From Axinella damicornis (lineage: Eukaryota; Porifera; Demospongiae; Axinellida; Axinellidae): DNA of 64,000 bases. A program made the position numbers and the translations under genes. The stretch covers positions 1,560,913 to 1,624,912 of the forward strand of contig OZ007507.1 in NCBI GenBank assembly GCA_963931865.1, given 5' to 3'. Shown piece after piece: positions 1-11,442 of the stretch (the stretch's first letter is position 1; each line of letters opens with the position of its first letter). Under the pieces are notes generated by a model. The model was not told where the DNA came from and did no database searches. It saw only the letters and a list, made by a program, of their open reading frames with translations.

Positions 1-141
1 TTGGTGTAAAACACTGTTAGTCCCATGCTCGGATGAAAATCAAGGGAAAATCCATCCAATTTCCGTTAGTTCAGAATTTTATGATTCAATATTTCAGTGG
101 AATTGCATATTTGACCACTTCATTTCTTATATCACTCCCAG

Positions 142-3141
142 TGTCGCTGTATTTCAAGCAGAAACTTCAGGGCTTGTACTTGAATGCACTTCAGGATGCT
201 AAGAAAGAGCTAGCGTAAGTCAAGTACTTCCTCCCCACCTTTACACACTTCCAATGGCTCCATCCTTCCCTTCTCCCTCCCTCTCCTCCTCCTTCTCTCC
301 CTCTCCCTCTCCCTCTCCCTCCTCTCCTCATCCTCCTCTCCTCGTCCTCCTCTCCCTCTCCCTCCTCCTCTCCCTCTCCCTCCCCCTCCCTCTTCCACTT
401 CTCCTCTCCCTCTCCTCCTCCCTCTCTCCCTCCCCCTCCTCTCCTCGTCCTCCTCTCCCTCTTCCTCCCCTTCCCTCTCCCACTTCTTCTCCCCCCCCCC
501 TCCCAATACAACACTCACACCAGACTTATTGAGCAAGGGCTTGACAAGATTGCCGAAGTGAGGCAGGAAATTGGAGACAAACAATGTATGTTGCTTCTGA
601 CCATCCCATGAAAGTATCAAAAGTATGACATCATTTCCTATCCATGCGCAGCTCGACCAGCCACCCAACCTATTGTCTCCGACATCCGGCATGCACCACA
701 GTACGCCAGCTTGCATGTTCCGAGAAGAGGTGCATGTACGTCACTAACTCTTTCTCTGTGCTCTGCAGGAGGCGTCGCCGAGGGATGCTGATGACCGTCC
801 TCCACCAGTTTGCCTTGGAGCAACCCGTCTGGAGGGGGAAGCCTGGAGAAAGGTAACACCACAAGATGTTCCTCTTCATGTACAGGGCAAAAGTAAGCGT
901 TCTTGTACTTTGCTTCTCCCCGTAGCCCGCCTTCCCTGTGTGGCTGTGTACCGGTTGATGACAAGTACAAGTGCAAACCTTCAGATCAGGTCAGTGTCTA
1001 TTCACTGATCCATCTGTCTCTCTCCTTTCTGTCCCCTTTTCTTCCCTCCCCTCTCTATTTTGTTTTTTCCTTGCCCTCCCCCTTCTCTCCTCCCCTTCTT
1101 CCCTGTCACTCCCCCCTTCTTCCCTCCTTCCCATCCCCTCTTCTCTTCCCTCCTTCTCCCCCCTCTCTCCCACTCATCCTCTCCTCTGTTCCTTCCCTCC
1201 AGGTTGCGGCACGTGTGCGTACAGAAGACGGAGAGGAGCAGTGGATCCTGGCCGAGGTGGTCTCCTACAACTCTCACAACCACAGGTACATCGTGGACGA
1301 CATCGACGAAGAAGGACATAATGAGAGGAGGTGAGGGGGAGGGAGAGGAGAGGGACAGGTGGAAGGAGGAAACAAAGAGTCTGTAAATAGGAAAGAGAGT
1401 AGTCGGGAGAACTGTTCCACTGTTCCTGCAGGCGGTACAATGTGAGCAAAAGGAGAATCATTCCTCTCCCCATCTACAAGGCCGACCCTCAGTCCTACCC
1501 GGAGGCACTCTTCAGAGCGAAGCAAGTGAGTGCAGCTATCCTCATCTGGTATCATGACTGGCACAGTGTTTGTGTCAGTATAGGTACAGTTCTCGTATGG
1601 CAACAAAAAGTGGACGAAATCTCCCGTCCATGCAAATATTAGAACGCTACTGTATCTTACTGTACTGTACAGTCGGGGGATTAGGGTCAGGGTTAAGGCT
1701 AGGAACACTTCAAATGGATTGTACAATTTCAGAAGACTGTCCAAAGATGGAGTGTATAGATCGTCCTATATTTCGTTGCTGTAGAGCATTCCTCTTGTAC
1801 ACTTGCTACTGCTTTTCCGTGCAATAGAAATTGCTTGTGGCAGTGTTTGTCTTGCAAGGTGATGGCTAAGCACTGTTTATCCACCCCACCGTATGTTTCA
1901 TCTGCAAGGTTGGGTGGGCCTCAATGTTATGCTATGTCTGTCTTTCAAAGTGTGCACTCTTTTCACCGTTTTGTTTTCGTCCCCAGCTGGTGTTGGCGCT
2001 GTACCCGCAGACCACATGCTTTTATCGAGCCATCATTGACGAACGACCAAAGGATGTGAGTGTTTGTTTTGGGGGAGGGCATGATACAGTTGTTGTGGCT
2101 CGGTGTCCTGCCAGAATCCATTTCCTTTGGTGTCCTGGGAATAGATTATGTGGTTAAGCGATGACCTTTCAAAGCCGTTGCTAGGCGCTACTCCACCCAA
2201 ACCTGTGTTTGCAATTCCTATGAGTAGCTTTGCTTACTTTGCTCACTTCAGCTAATGTTCCTCGTGGTGTCCGCGTGAGTCCTGCACCAGACAGCTACCT
2301 GTGCAGATGTCTTGTGAGCTCTCGCCCCTCTCGTGGTGTTTACGTTCGCACTGCGTATGACAATTCCCTCTTCGACATGCAGTCTCACGAACTCTCGCCC
2401 CTCACTGCATCTGTGTCAGTCTCACGCAGCTCATTATCCTGATTCAGCCTTGTGCGATGGCATCTCTGGCGAAGAGCTTTAGTGATCTGGGTCCCATGTT
2501 GTCTAGCCTTGAGGTCAAGTACGAGGGTTGCAGGTGGACAACTGATTCCGTTACTGACTTCCAGTACACACACGCTAAAGATCTTAGTGGCAGTCTCACA
2601 AATAATGTTATGGTAGTACTTGATAATTTAGACACAGAATTCTTGGCTTTTAAAAATGTTGATGTTCAATTAAATGAATTGGGCTAATCCCCAATTAGAA
2701 CGGTTCAGTATCTGAGCATTCAGTTGATCGAAAGTTAAAACGTGTGGGCATGTGTGTGTGTGAGTAACGAAAGTGGGTGTTCAGGATGGACACAACGAGG
2801 GAGCAGTAGCTGAAGCCGAGTGAAGCTACTTGTATGTACGTATTATGTTTACTAGCTGCTGTTAACAAGTCCTTGTGGGTAATATATGGTGGGTGGTTGG
2901 GGCTGGCCTGAGCGAGCTCCACACGATGTGAAGTGCATGCTACAAATGTATATTTGGATGTTGCCAATTATTTTGAGGCCACACTATCATGCGTTGTACA
3001 TTCCCCTGTGCACACACCCCCCAGGTTCACTCAGAGTACTCAGTTCTGTTTGAGGACACCACCTACCCCGAGGGCTACTCTCCTCCCTTGGGTGTCCCCC
3101 AGAGGTATGTGCTGCCCATGAGAGAGACCAAGAGGAGATAG
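142..3141 (+). CDS. SGF29: SAGA-associated factor 29 (SGF29/CCDC101), 5' end incomplete
   Basis: Subunit of the SAGA acetyltransferase complex whose tandem Tudor domain reads methylated H3K4 (family knowledge). Exons seen: 142-214, 524-585, 769-852, 926-989, 1203-1330, 1432-1525, 1987-2055 and 3025-3141 (stop TAG). Early exons give a helical part (LDKIAEVRQEIGDK). Later ones give GMLMTVLHQFALEQPVWRGKP, then the Tudor pair (DEEQWILAEVV-like, IVDDIDEEG, LVLALYPQTTCFYRA, YSVLFEDTTYPEGYSPPL). These match SGF29 along its whole C-terminal two thirds. A further exon at about 652-729 is likely, but its phase misses the next exon by one base, so that junction is unresolved. The first coding exon is outside or at the left edge. 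Introns 254-500 and 1010-1200 are long polypyrimidine tracts. Confidence 0.93.
254..510 (+). repeat. CT-rich polypyrimidine tract in SGF29 intron
   Basis: Almost pure C/T run inside an intron. A similar tract occupies about 1010-1200 in a later intron of the same gene. The long open frames read through these tracts on both strands are low-complexity artefacts. Confidence 0.9.
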
Positions 3142-3338
3142 CTGACATTGGCGGACTGAGCCTGCCATGGTATTATGTACGTATGCTCTTATTCACTACT
3201 GGTTAGTAGATTCATTCAAGGAGAAGACATTGTTAGATGAAATTAATATTGTGTCAATATTGTAAGTGTGTGTATCAATATCCACAGTATAAAGTACAGT
3301 AGTTCACACTTTTAGTTCGTGTAAGTTCAACTATCATG

Positions 3339-4494
3339 CTAGAAGCAACGACAGGTGCGGCGATTAAGGCGCTGCCCAGAGGGACATTCATTGGCAAAGA
3401 TCCTCAGTGGCCTACGAGTCGTGGTCCCACTACGCCGACTTCCACTGGTCCCACTGGTCCCACTACGCCGACTTCCACTGGTCCCACTACGCCGACTTCC
3501 ACTGGTCCCACTACGTCGACTTCCACTGGTCCCACTACGCCGACTTCCACTGGTCCCACTACGCCGACTTCCACTGGTCCCACTGGTCCCACTACGCCGA
3601 CTTCCACTGGTCCCACTGGTCCCACTACGTCGACTTCCACTGGTCCCACTACGTCGACTTCCACTGGTCCCACTATGCCGACTTCCACTGGTCCCACTAC
3701 GCCGACTTCCACTGGTCCCACTACGCCGACTTGTACTGCTCCCAGATTTGGACCTGCTGCTGCTGGAATCTGACGAATCAGTGCTGTCGCTACTGCTGGA
3801 ACCAGATTTAGACTTGCTCTTAGACTTGGATTTGGATTTGGACTTGCTCTTAGACTTCGATTTGCTCCCACTGGACCTGGAACTGGACCTGCTGCTGCTG
3901 GAATCTGATGTATCAGTGCTGTCTCTACTCCTGGAATCAGACTCACTGTCTGTGTCATCAGTGCGCGTACCGTCTGTGCGACTGCGACTCCTGACTACGA
4001 TCACTCTCTCACATTCACACTCACAAGTTTCCTCATCAAACTCTTGCAGTCTGTTGCAGCGACTCCTCCTGGGACACTCACATTCACAAGAGCGAGGATT
4101 GAGAACCTGGGCATCGGTACAGGCGTCAGCAGCATCCGCAGGACACTCACACCTGCACGCAGAGAAATCAAACTCTTGTGGAGAGGGACACCTGAACACT
4201 CGAGGACACCGAAGGGGTGGTCTAGCAGTAGGGGGACGGGTCTCTGTCCGAACGCACCTACAGGCTAGTCGGTTAAATGAGTAACCGTATGGACAGTTGA
4301 AGGATTCTCGATTACAGCCGACTCCATAGGCCACCTGTGAAAGATGCACTGCGGGTTAATGTACTGAATAGATCTATGTTCCAGTCAAATGAAAGTACCA
4401 TACAATGAGTGAGAGTGAGTGCGTATATTATGTAATTTTATCTTACCAAGAAGAAACTTGATAGCACCGTCAATATAAAAACAAAGCTTGCCAT
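3339..4494 (-). CDS. secreted Cys-rich/SR-rich repeat protein, copy A
   Basis: Two exons, 4494-4447 and 4334-3339, joined in phase 0, give about 347 aa. Exon 1 is exactly a signal peptide core (MASFVFILTVLSSFFL) ending at GTAAG. Mature part: a Cys-rich N-terminus with three C-x10-C-x-C-x-C-P units resembling CXCXC repeats of VEGF-C/Balbiani-ring type; then a Ser/Asp/Arg segment and (SK)n runs; then twelve 8-residue SGSRRSGT repeats; last, a short Cys cap (CPSGQRLNRRTCRCF). An extracellular matrix, mineral-associated or adhesive role would fit the composition, but that is inference. It has the same exon structure as copy B at 6584-7900. I do not recognise a named family. Confidence 0.78.
3420..3735 (-). 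repeat. 24-bp coding minisatellite (SGSRRSGT), 12 units
   Basis: Twelve 24-bp units, three of them carrying an extra 9-bp insert, code for the Ser-Gly-Arg array of copy A. Substitutions between units are mostly single bases (ACGCCG versus ACGTCG). The unit contains no stop codon in several other frames, which creates long shadow frames on both strands. Confidence 0.95.
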
Positions 4495-5929
4495 CCTGCA
4501 GAATCTGCAGTAAGTCACACACAGCTGTAGGTCTCAGCCGTAAATGCAGTGCATGTATATAGCTACTTGTAATTTATAGCCTTCTGGTTTGTCTGGCAAA
4601 GTGGGTGGATGCACAATGGGCTCCTGCTTCTCCTAAACATAAGTTGTATAGAGCTTTGTTCAGCATTAATAATTATTTCTGAACCTGTCTAGGATGTAAA
4701 GTGCTGTTTTGGTGGTGTATGATATTACGTGCTTTTTAGGGCAAAACAAAGACCTGTAATCCCATTTTGATCCAATTATAGACTGACACATCAGCAATGA
4801 TTGAATGTAGCCTCGTTCCCAGGCTCCTCCCCGGTACAGTATGCGACAAAAAACTGGGGAGGAGCCTGGGAACAAGGCTATGTAGAACATACAATTAGCT
4901 ACTTGATCAAAACTCACATGGCCTAAGTTAATTATTTTAGTATTAATGTTTTAAGTGGTAAAGTATCGATCAGACTTCCAGTGCCAACTGATCCAAACCA
5001 AGACCGACATGTAATCATATTACTATATGCTGAAACAGCTGCATTGTGTGAATGTAGAACTACTGCGTTAACGTAGCTTCACATGAGCTGGTGGCTTTTG
5101 AGAATAGTACTTTCTACATTGTACATGTAAACCTATAGGAGGCAGCTACCAGGCCTTCACCACTTCCACTGCTTGCCTGATTGCTTGCAGTATGCAACTA
5201 CATGTACAGAGGAGGGGAAGGAGCTTTAGCTCTTTAGCCATGCAGGTGATGATGGAACGAGGTTAGAAGCTCCTGCCATGTTTTTTCCCCTCTGCTTGTT
5301 ATGCATATCAACATAGGTGCAGCAATCAATCTACCTCTAAAGTACCATAGAGGTCAAAAACCAAATCATGGGATACCTGTGCACATAGAGGTCAAACAAT
5401 GTCCACAATTATTTTTCACCCACAGAAAGGAGTACAAGAACAAAAGGGACATGTCTCTCAATTAACAGAATTATGCTATAAACATGCACAACCTCTCACC
5501 ATACTTAATGTTATAACACAATTACGACAAGAAAGACTAGGAGAAAGAAAATCTGTATGTGCAAGAAAATTCCTATTAGTACAGGCAGACCGAAACAACT
5601 CACAAAACCGCAGAAAGCAAAATTAATTGATATTCACACTGATGACAACCTGATACACAAGGAAGAATACTTGCATGTGCGACAATAACAAGGAGAGACC
5701 AAATGTGACATTAAGACTAAGGACAACAAAAACCAAACCTAATCAAAATACTATTCGCTTGCTTAATGGCCTCATGGGAACATTGCAAAATATCGTCATC
5801 CAGTAAATTAAAAGAAAAAAACATGACCTACATTGTTAATCTTAATGCACAACAGACTTGGCATAGCTAACCCATAGCTTTGCCACAAAAAAGGAAATTA
5901 CAATTATTGTCACCTGTACATCGTCGAGT
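4495..5929. other. intergenic region upstream of copy A
   Basis: No coding exon supported. It holds the 5' flank of copy A, which is similar to that of copy B: a shared block near 4580-4645 reappears near 7970-8070. It also holds a palindromic mini-element at about 4811-4882. The rest is AT-rich and unassigned. Confidence 0.6.
4811..4882. mobile_element. palindromic TAGCCTCG mini-element
   Basis: Starts TAGCCTCGTTCCCAGG and ends with its diverged inverse, with a core carrying CGACAAAAAACTGGGG. The same core recurs near 19975-20010 and 20090-20171, so this is a subfamily. See the finding on the whole family. Confidence 0.7.
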
Positions 5930-6060
5930 TTTATTCGGGTTAAAGTTCAACTGATTAGCCGCCCCAAACTGCTCACAAATATGCAACAGCGAGCTGATGG
6001 ACTGGGTGCCAGTAGTGTAAGATCATCAGCACGGTAGTTTGCAGATTGAGAGGGATTCTT
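5930..6060 (-). mobile_element. decayed non-LTR retrotransposon reverse transcriptase fragment
   Basis: On the minus strand a segment reads with the catalytic box as ADDLTLLAPSPSA. A second segment, in a different frame, has HICEQFGAANQLNFNPNKT. Both are typical of the palm region of LINE reverse transcriptases. A frameshift separates them and no flanking open frame survives, so it is a dead fragment. The strand is opposite to the numbering. Confidence 0.7.
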
Positions 6061-6583
6061 GTTCCCCTCGATCCTTTGGAATAGGAAGGACAACTGCATC
6101 TTGTTGTGTAACTACAGCAATCCCACCTGTTGTCTATCATACTATTTCCACTTCGGCATCACTAGAATGTGACTGGTTGGAGCTAAGACATTTCAAACCA
6201 CTTAAGTGATTGCACGATGAATAGAGGGCATGCAGAGAGCATGCTCTATTTATCCATGGTTGCACAATATAACTGAAACTCAGAATCTACATATCCTGAG
6301 TGCTGGTCCTTGGGACCAGGTGGTACAAAGGTAGATAGCTACCACCTGCCCAAGAACTGATGGTTTGTCAGTTTCTGAGCTGGGTACGTATGTTTCAGAT
6401 AGCCAACAATGGCAGACTGTGCCTGCCATGCTCTAGTTCACTAGCTACTGGTTCGTAGATTCACTCATGGAAAAGATGGTGAAATTTCTCTAAAAATTGC
6501 ATCAACAATGTAAAGTGTGTGTATGAACTTTAAGCTACAGAAGTTCACACTACGTATATTATACAACAAGGGCAAAGATGACA

Positions 6584-7900
6584 CTACAAGAAGCAGCGAC
6601 AGTTGCGGCGATCAAGGCGCTGCCCAGCAGGACATTCATCGGCAAAGTTCCTTGTCCCACTACGTCGAATTCCACTGGTCCCACTACGTCGACTTCCACT
6701 GGTCCCACTACGTCGACTTCCACTGGTCCCACTACGCTGACTTCCACTGGTCCCACTACGCCGACTTCCACTGCTCCCACTACGCCGACTTCCACTGGTC
6801 CCACTACGCCGACTTCCACTGGTCCCACTACGTTGACTTCCACTGCTCCCACTACGCCGACTTCCAGTGGTCCCAGATTTGCTCCCACTGGACTTAGATC
6901 TGGACCTGCTGCTACTGGAATCTGACGTGGAATCAGTGCTGTCGCTACTGCTGGAATCAGACTCAGACTTGCTCTTAGACTTGGATTTGCTCCCACTGGA
7001 CTCAGATCCGGACCTGCTCCCACTGGACTTGGACTTGGATTTGCTCCCACTGGACTTAGACCCAGACCTGCTCCCACTGGTGTCTGATGTGGAATCAGTG
7101 GTCTCGCTGTTGCTGGAATCTGACTCACTGTCTGTGTCATCAGTGCGTGTACTGTCTGTGCGACTGCGACTCCTGATTAAGATCACTCTCACACATTCAC
7201 ACTCACAACTTTCCTCATCAAACTCTTGCAGTCTGTTGCAGCGACTCCTCCTGGGGCACTCACATTCACAGGAGTCAGGATTGAGAACCTGGGCATTGGT
7301 ACAGGTATCAGCAGCATCCACAGGACATTCACATTCACAGGAGTCAGGATTGAGAACCTGGGAATCGGTACAGGCATCAGCAGCATCCACAGGACACTCA
7401 CATTCACAAGACCCAGGATTGAGAACCTGGGCATTGGTACAGGTATCAGCAGCATCCACAGGACACTCACACTGACAGGTATCGGTGTTTAGAGTCTGGG
7501 TATCAGTGCAGGCTTCAACTGCTACTTGTGGACACTCACAGCCACATATATCAGTGTTCACAACCTGTGCGTCAGTACAGAGTTGGGCAATGGAAGCAGG
7601 ACACACACACCTGCACACAGAGAAATCAAACTCCTGCGGAAAGGGGCACTTGAACACTTCAGGACACAGAGGGGGTGGTTTGGTAGTGGGGAGAGGGTTG
7701 TCTATCGGAACGGTCACCTTGGGGTCATAGTCAACTCCATAGGCCAGCTGTGGAAGATATACTGCCTGTTACTACCCTGAAGAGATCTGTGTACCACTGT
7801 ACGTAAGAGTCACATCCAGATACGATACAATCAGTGAGAGTGTATGTCTTACCAAGATGAAGCTTGATAGCACCGTCAATGTGAGAACGAAGCTTGCCAT
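6584..7900 (-). CDS. secreted Cys-rich/SR-rich repeat protein, copy B
   Basis: Paralogue of the gene at 3339-4494, with exons 7900-7853 (signal peptide MASFVLTLTVLSSFIL) and 7747-6584, phase 0, about 403 aa. The Cys-rich part is expanded to seven C-x10-C-x-C-x-C-P units; three consecutive ones (VDAADTCTNAQVLNP type) are almost identical in DNA, showing recent unit duplication. A Ser/Asp/Lys segment follows, then nine SGSRRSGT-type repeats and the Cys cap ending CRCFL. Upstream and downstream flanks resemble those of copy A, so the whole transcription unit was duplicated in tandem. Function not recognised. Secretion is the only property the sequence supports directly. Confidence 0.78.
6656..6880 (-). 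repeat. 24-bp coding minisatellite, 9 units
   Basis: Same 24-bp unit as in copy A but with nine units and more substitutions (S/A and R/Q changes). There are no 9-bp inserts. The two arrays have therefore diverged in length and homogenised separately. Confidence 0.93.
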
Positions 7901-9289
7901 CCTAGAATCTGCCATATATGTCACGTCCAGCTGCAGGTCAAATGCAGTGCACATACTTATATAGCCCATCTGGTTTTGTCTGGCAAAGTGGGTGGATGCT
8001 CAACAGACGATGTAGTTCACATCTATGCTGGCAAAACAGGTTCCTGATTCTCCTAAACATATAGTTGTACTAGACCTTTGTTTTAGCAAATTACGTTTTA
8101 AGTCTGTCTGGGGTTGCTTAATGTGCTGTTTTGGTGCACGTGGTGTGTGTTATTAGCTATGTGCCTTTTAGGGCAAAAGGCACGTAATAACGTACCTGCC
8201 AGCAGCAAATTCAGTACGTGTAGCTACTCTTATCTGGTACTCCTACCGGTTGGTAGCTCTATATTGCTACACAATCTACACAGTGGAACCTCTACCATCA
8301 GGACAATATAAATTCAGGAGCACTCCTGTTCTGTAGGGTGACTGCATGATGTGCTATTTCGCCAAAAATGAAACAGCAACACCACACCAAGGATAGCTAG
8401 CTACACAGTGAAGATCAAGTCTTGCTAGCCTTTGCTACATGTAGCTACACTAGCTCAGCAGCCACTTGTTGTGGAGGGCGTCCTGCATCCATATATAGCC
8501 CCATTCCAAGGCCCTCTACACTTCCAGTTCCTAATCACTGATTTTCCAGTATGCAAGAATTCTGTAAGCAATCAAAAACTGGTAGTGTAGAAAGCCTATA
8601 GCTGGGAACAATTAGGCTATGATATGCTCACATGTAGTTATAGCAGACTAGCTAATGTGCTAGGTAGCTATCTTAGGTTAAATATGAAGCTCGGATTTGC
8701 ACCATTGCATATGATCAGCATAAATGGAGCATTCCAGTGATGTCCACATTTCCTGTCGGTTGAATTTAACCCGAAACGATAATACATGGATTCATAGGCT
8801 TTCATCAAGACAAAAATGTGATCAACATTAAGTCATTTTTAATGCATCACTTCATGCTGATCACATTGACACAATAGCTACCAACTTTGTATCTCATTCA
8901 TCTCATTCAAATGCATGGATACAACATGTCTTTCTTTAGACAATACGCAGAGTAAGAATTATGCCAGCTAGCTAGCCGGCTAAGTAGCTAGTAACTATGT
9001 TAGTGGTAGCTATCTTGAGCTAGGAAGGAGATGTACGGGGAAGCTGAGATTTGTGTCATTGTGATCAGCATGAATGGAGCATTCCAATAATGTCCGTTTT
9101 GCTGGCAATTGAATTTTGACCCAATGGGTCCCATAACATTGCACTAGGCATGGGTATGTGAATGAGATATGAAACGGGGAATTGTGCCATTGTGGTCAGC
9201 ATAGAAAGAGCTTTCAAATGGTGCCCTAAAAAATGATTTTTACCCCGCGCGCCCCATGTTTCCGCTAGAGCTAGAGCGAGTCGCCGGTC
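7901..9289. other. intergenic; dispersed repeat around GATCAGCAT
   Basis: No exon supported. The 5' flank of copy B lies at 7901-8080. Three related blocks containing a GATCAGCATRAATGGAGC-like core occur near 8713, 9062 and, more diverged, 9197, suggesting an old repeat. The rest is AT-rich with many AGCTAGCT words. Confidence 0.5.
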
Positions 9290-9331
9290 TAGCCTCGTTC
9301 CCAGGCCGTTTTGGGCCTGGGAACGAGGCTA
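9290..9331. mobile_element. 42-bp palindromic mini-element with direct repeats
   Basis: Near-perfect hairpin beginning TAGCCTCGTTCCCAGGCC. It is flanked on both sides by GTCGCCGGTC (9280-9289 and 9332-9341), which reads as a target-site duplication of 9-10 bases. Confidence 0.85.
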
Positions 9332-9508
9332 GTCGCCGGTCGTGCGCGGATACCGGATGGATATGGATCGCGGATCCGCGGAGGAGGAAATTATGACGCC
9401 ATCGTGTTCCAGCCCCACCCATGCAAGACGTCTAATCAATGATCTACGAAGTTGTTACAGTCGGACGATGAAGGCCTGATTAACGATAGTCATTGAAATT
9501 CTATACCG

Positions 9509-11411
9509 ATGACAAACAACCAGCAAATGGAATTTTTTACTCGGAAGAAAGTGCCCAAATCCAAACTGCGCGAGAGAGACTCGGTGCCTGCATCGCCAGT
9601 ACCTCAATCAGGTGTTAGGAACGGGTGCCAAGTAGTTAATCGACCGATTACTACTTGCCCGTCCACGGTAGTGGTGCCGCAGCCGTATTTGACTCCAGTC
9701 ATCAGCACAAAGAAGAACGATAAACATATCAGCGTGTCGAGCCAGATACCCGTCTGTCGTATCCCTCCGCCCAAATTGCTCCCTCCACGCAACCCACCTG
9801 AGGGAGAGGGAGTGAGAAAATTGACTAGAAGCCATAGCGAGCGATCGCCGATCGTTGGGAGGAGGAAGGATCTCGCGTATTTGGTTGTGGATCTACAATC
9901 TGGGACCCCAACATACTGCAGTGAGTATTCAAGGAGGGTTGACTGTGTCAGTAATACATGAGTTAGGGGCGTGTGACAGCTGTTGTGTCTGGTAAATGAA
10001 TTTACCACAGAGTGTATACCGTCAGGGCATTTAGACAAGGGTGCTAACAGCAACAGGTTGTACCGCTGCCCGCAGCTTCTCGCATTATAGACTAATCCCC
10101 AGTTATTGGATACCTTGGCACAATGCAGCCCTTAATTTGTTTATATCAATGCCTATGGACAGACATATAGAGCGGCTGCACAAAACAACGTGACTGAAGA
10201 ATGCAGAGTTCAGTGGCAGCTGAACGGAAGCTACTGTCTCACTTGTACTCCACGTCGCGTAGCTGCTCGATCTAATTGGCATGGTAACTGTGCTACAGCG
10301 ATGGTTGACACAGTAGTACTTCGTAAGTTCCAAGCTGCTTGCATTTCTAAGATCATCTTGCCATGCAGTCTTTATGAAAAAAATGGAATATAATGGAGGG
10401 TGTTTCAGTTGTTTTACGGCCGGTGACGTCAAACGCACCCACTCTGTTATATATCCATAGCTGAGATGTGGGGACGTCTTTATTCTATGTGGAGTGTACC
10501 GCCGTGTAGTATGATCAGGAGCCCACGGCGCTCATAAGCTCCTGGTATGATCAATCCCATGTTCCCAGACCCCTGCCGGATCTGGGAACGAGACTGCACT
10601 TTGACATCCCAGAACGTTCAGACTCTGCTCTGCTTCTTCCAGGCAACCTGCACCAAGCATCAAGCCAGAAGCAGCCTGTCCCGGGAAAGAAGTCTACTCT
10701 ACCCACTCGAGCTCGGTCAAAGACCATGAGTTCTCCCAGATTGAATAGGCCCGTTCCTGTTCCTCGGCACAAGACAGGTGAGCTGAGTCACTTTTTTTTT
10801 GTGCTACTTTTCCCACTGATCCCACACTACTCACAGCTTTAACACTCACCAAGATTGAAACAGCTTGGGTTGAGATTAGGCCTGAGATAATTATGCCGGA
10901 ATAATTTTGAGAATAGTAGCAAAGGTAAAGAATTGAGAATAATTCGAGAATAATAGCAAGCTTTTGCATGTGGAAGTAAGGGGTGTGGCACAAATTGACT
11001 TCCATTTTGCTGCACAATGGTAATAATGGCTGACATTTGCAGCACTAGCACGGATATTGTAGTTGATTTGTTGAGTGTTGTCCGAAGACTCTGATTTGCC
11101 TGTACCTCAGGTGCAATCTTTGCTCACTCAAGACTATGTTGAATGTTCCCTAATGTTGCAGTATAACAAGCGTTGATTATAAAGTTATTTGTTGAGAATA
11201 ATATGAGAATAATAGCAAGGGTTTTGGGAATAATAGCAAGATTTTGAAAGAATTAAGGAATAGAATAATAGCTACAAGTTGAAGCATAATTATCTCAGGC
11301 CTAGTTGAGATGATCAGTATTTGCACATGGCTTCATATAACTGGGTTAAGTAGACAGCTGATTTCCTATACGCCCACATCCACACACAAAACACACATGC
11401 AACCCCCCCCC

Positions 11412-11442
<31 letters not shown>

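Noticed and set aside
210..716. Glu/Arg/Gly-rich minus-strand frames over the CT tract
   Set aside because: Low-complexity translation of a polypyrimidine intron of SGF29.
652..729. Certain SGF29 exon between 585 and 769
   Set aside because: Splice borders look good but leave a one-base phase error with the next exon, so it was not counted as established.
3355..4284. Long plus-strand Leu/Arg-rich frame over copy A
   Set aside because: Shadow of the minus-strand repeat gene; no signal, splice partner or conserved part.
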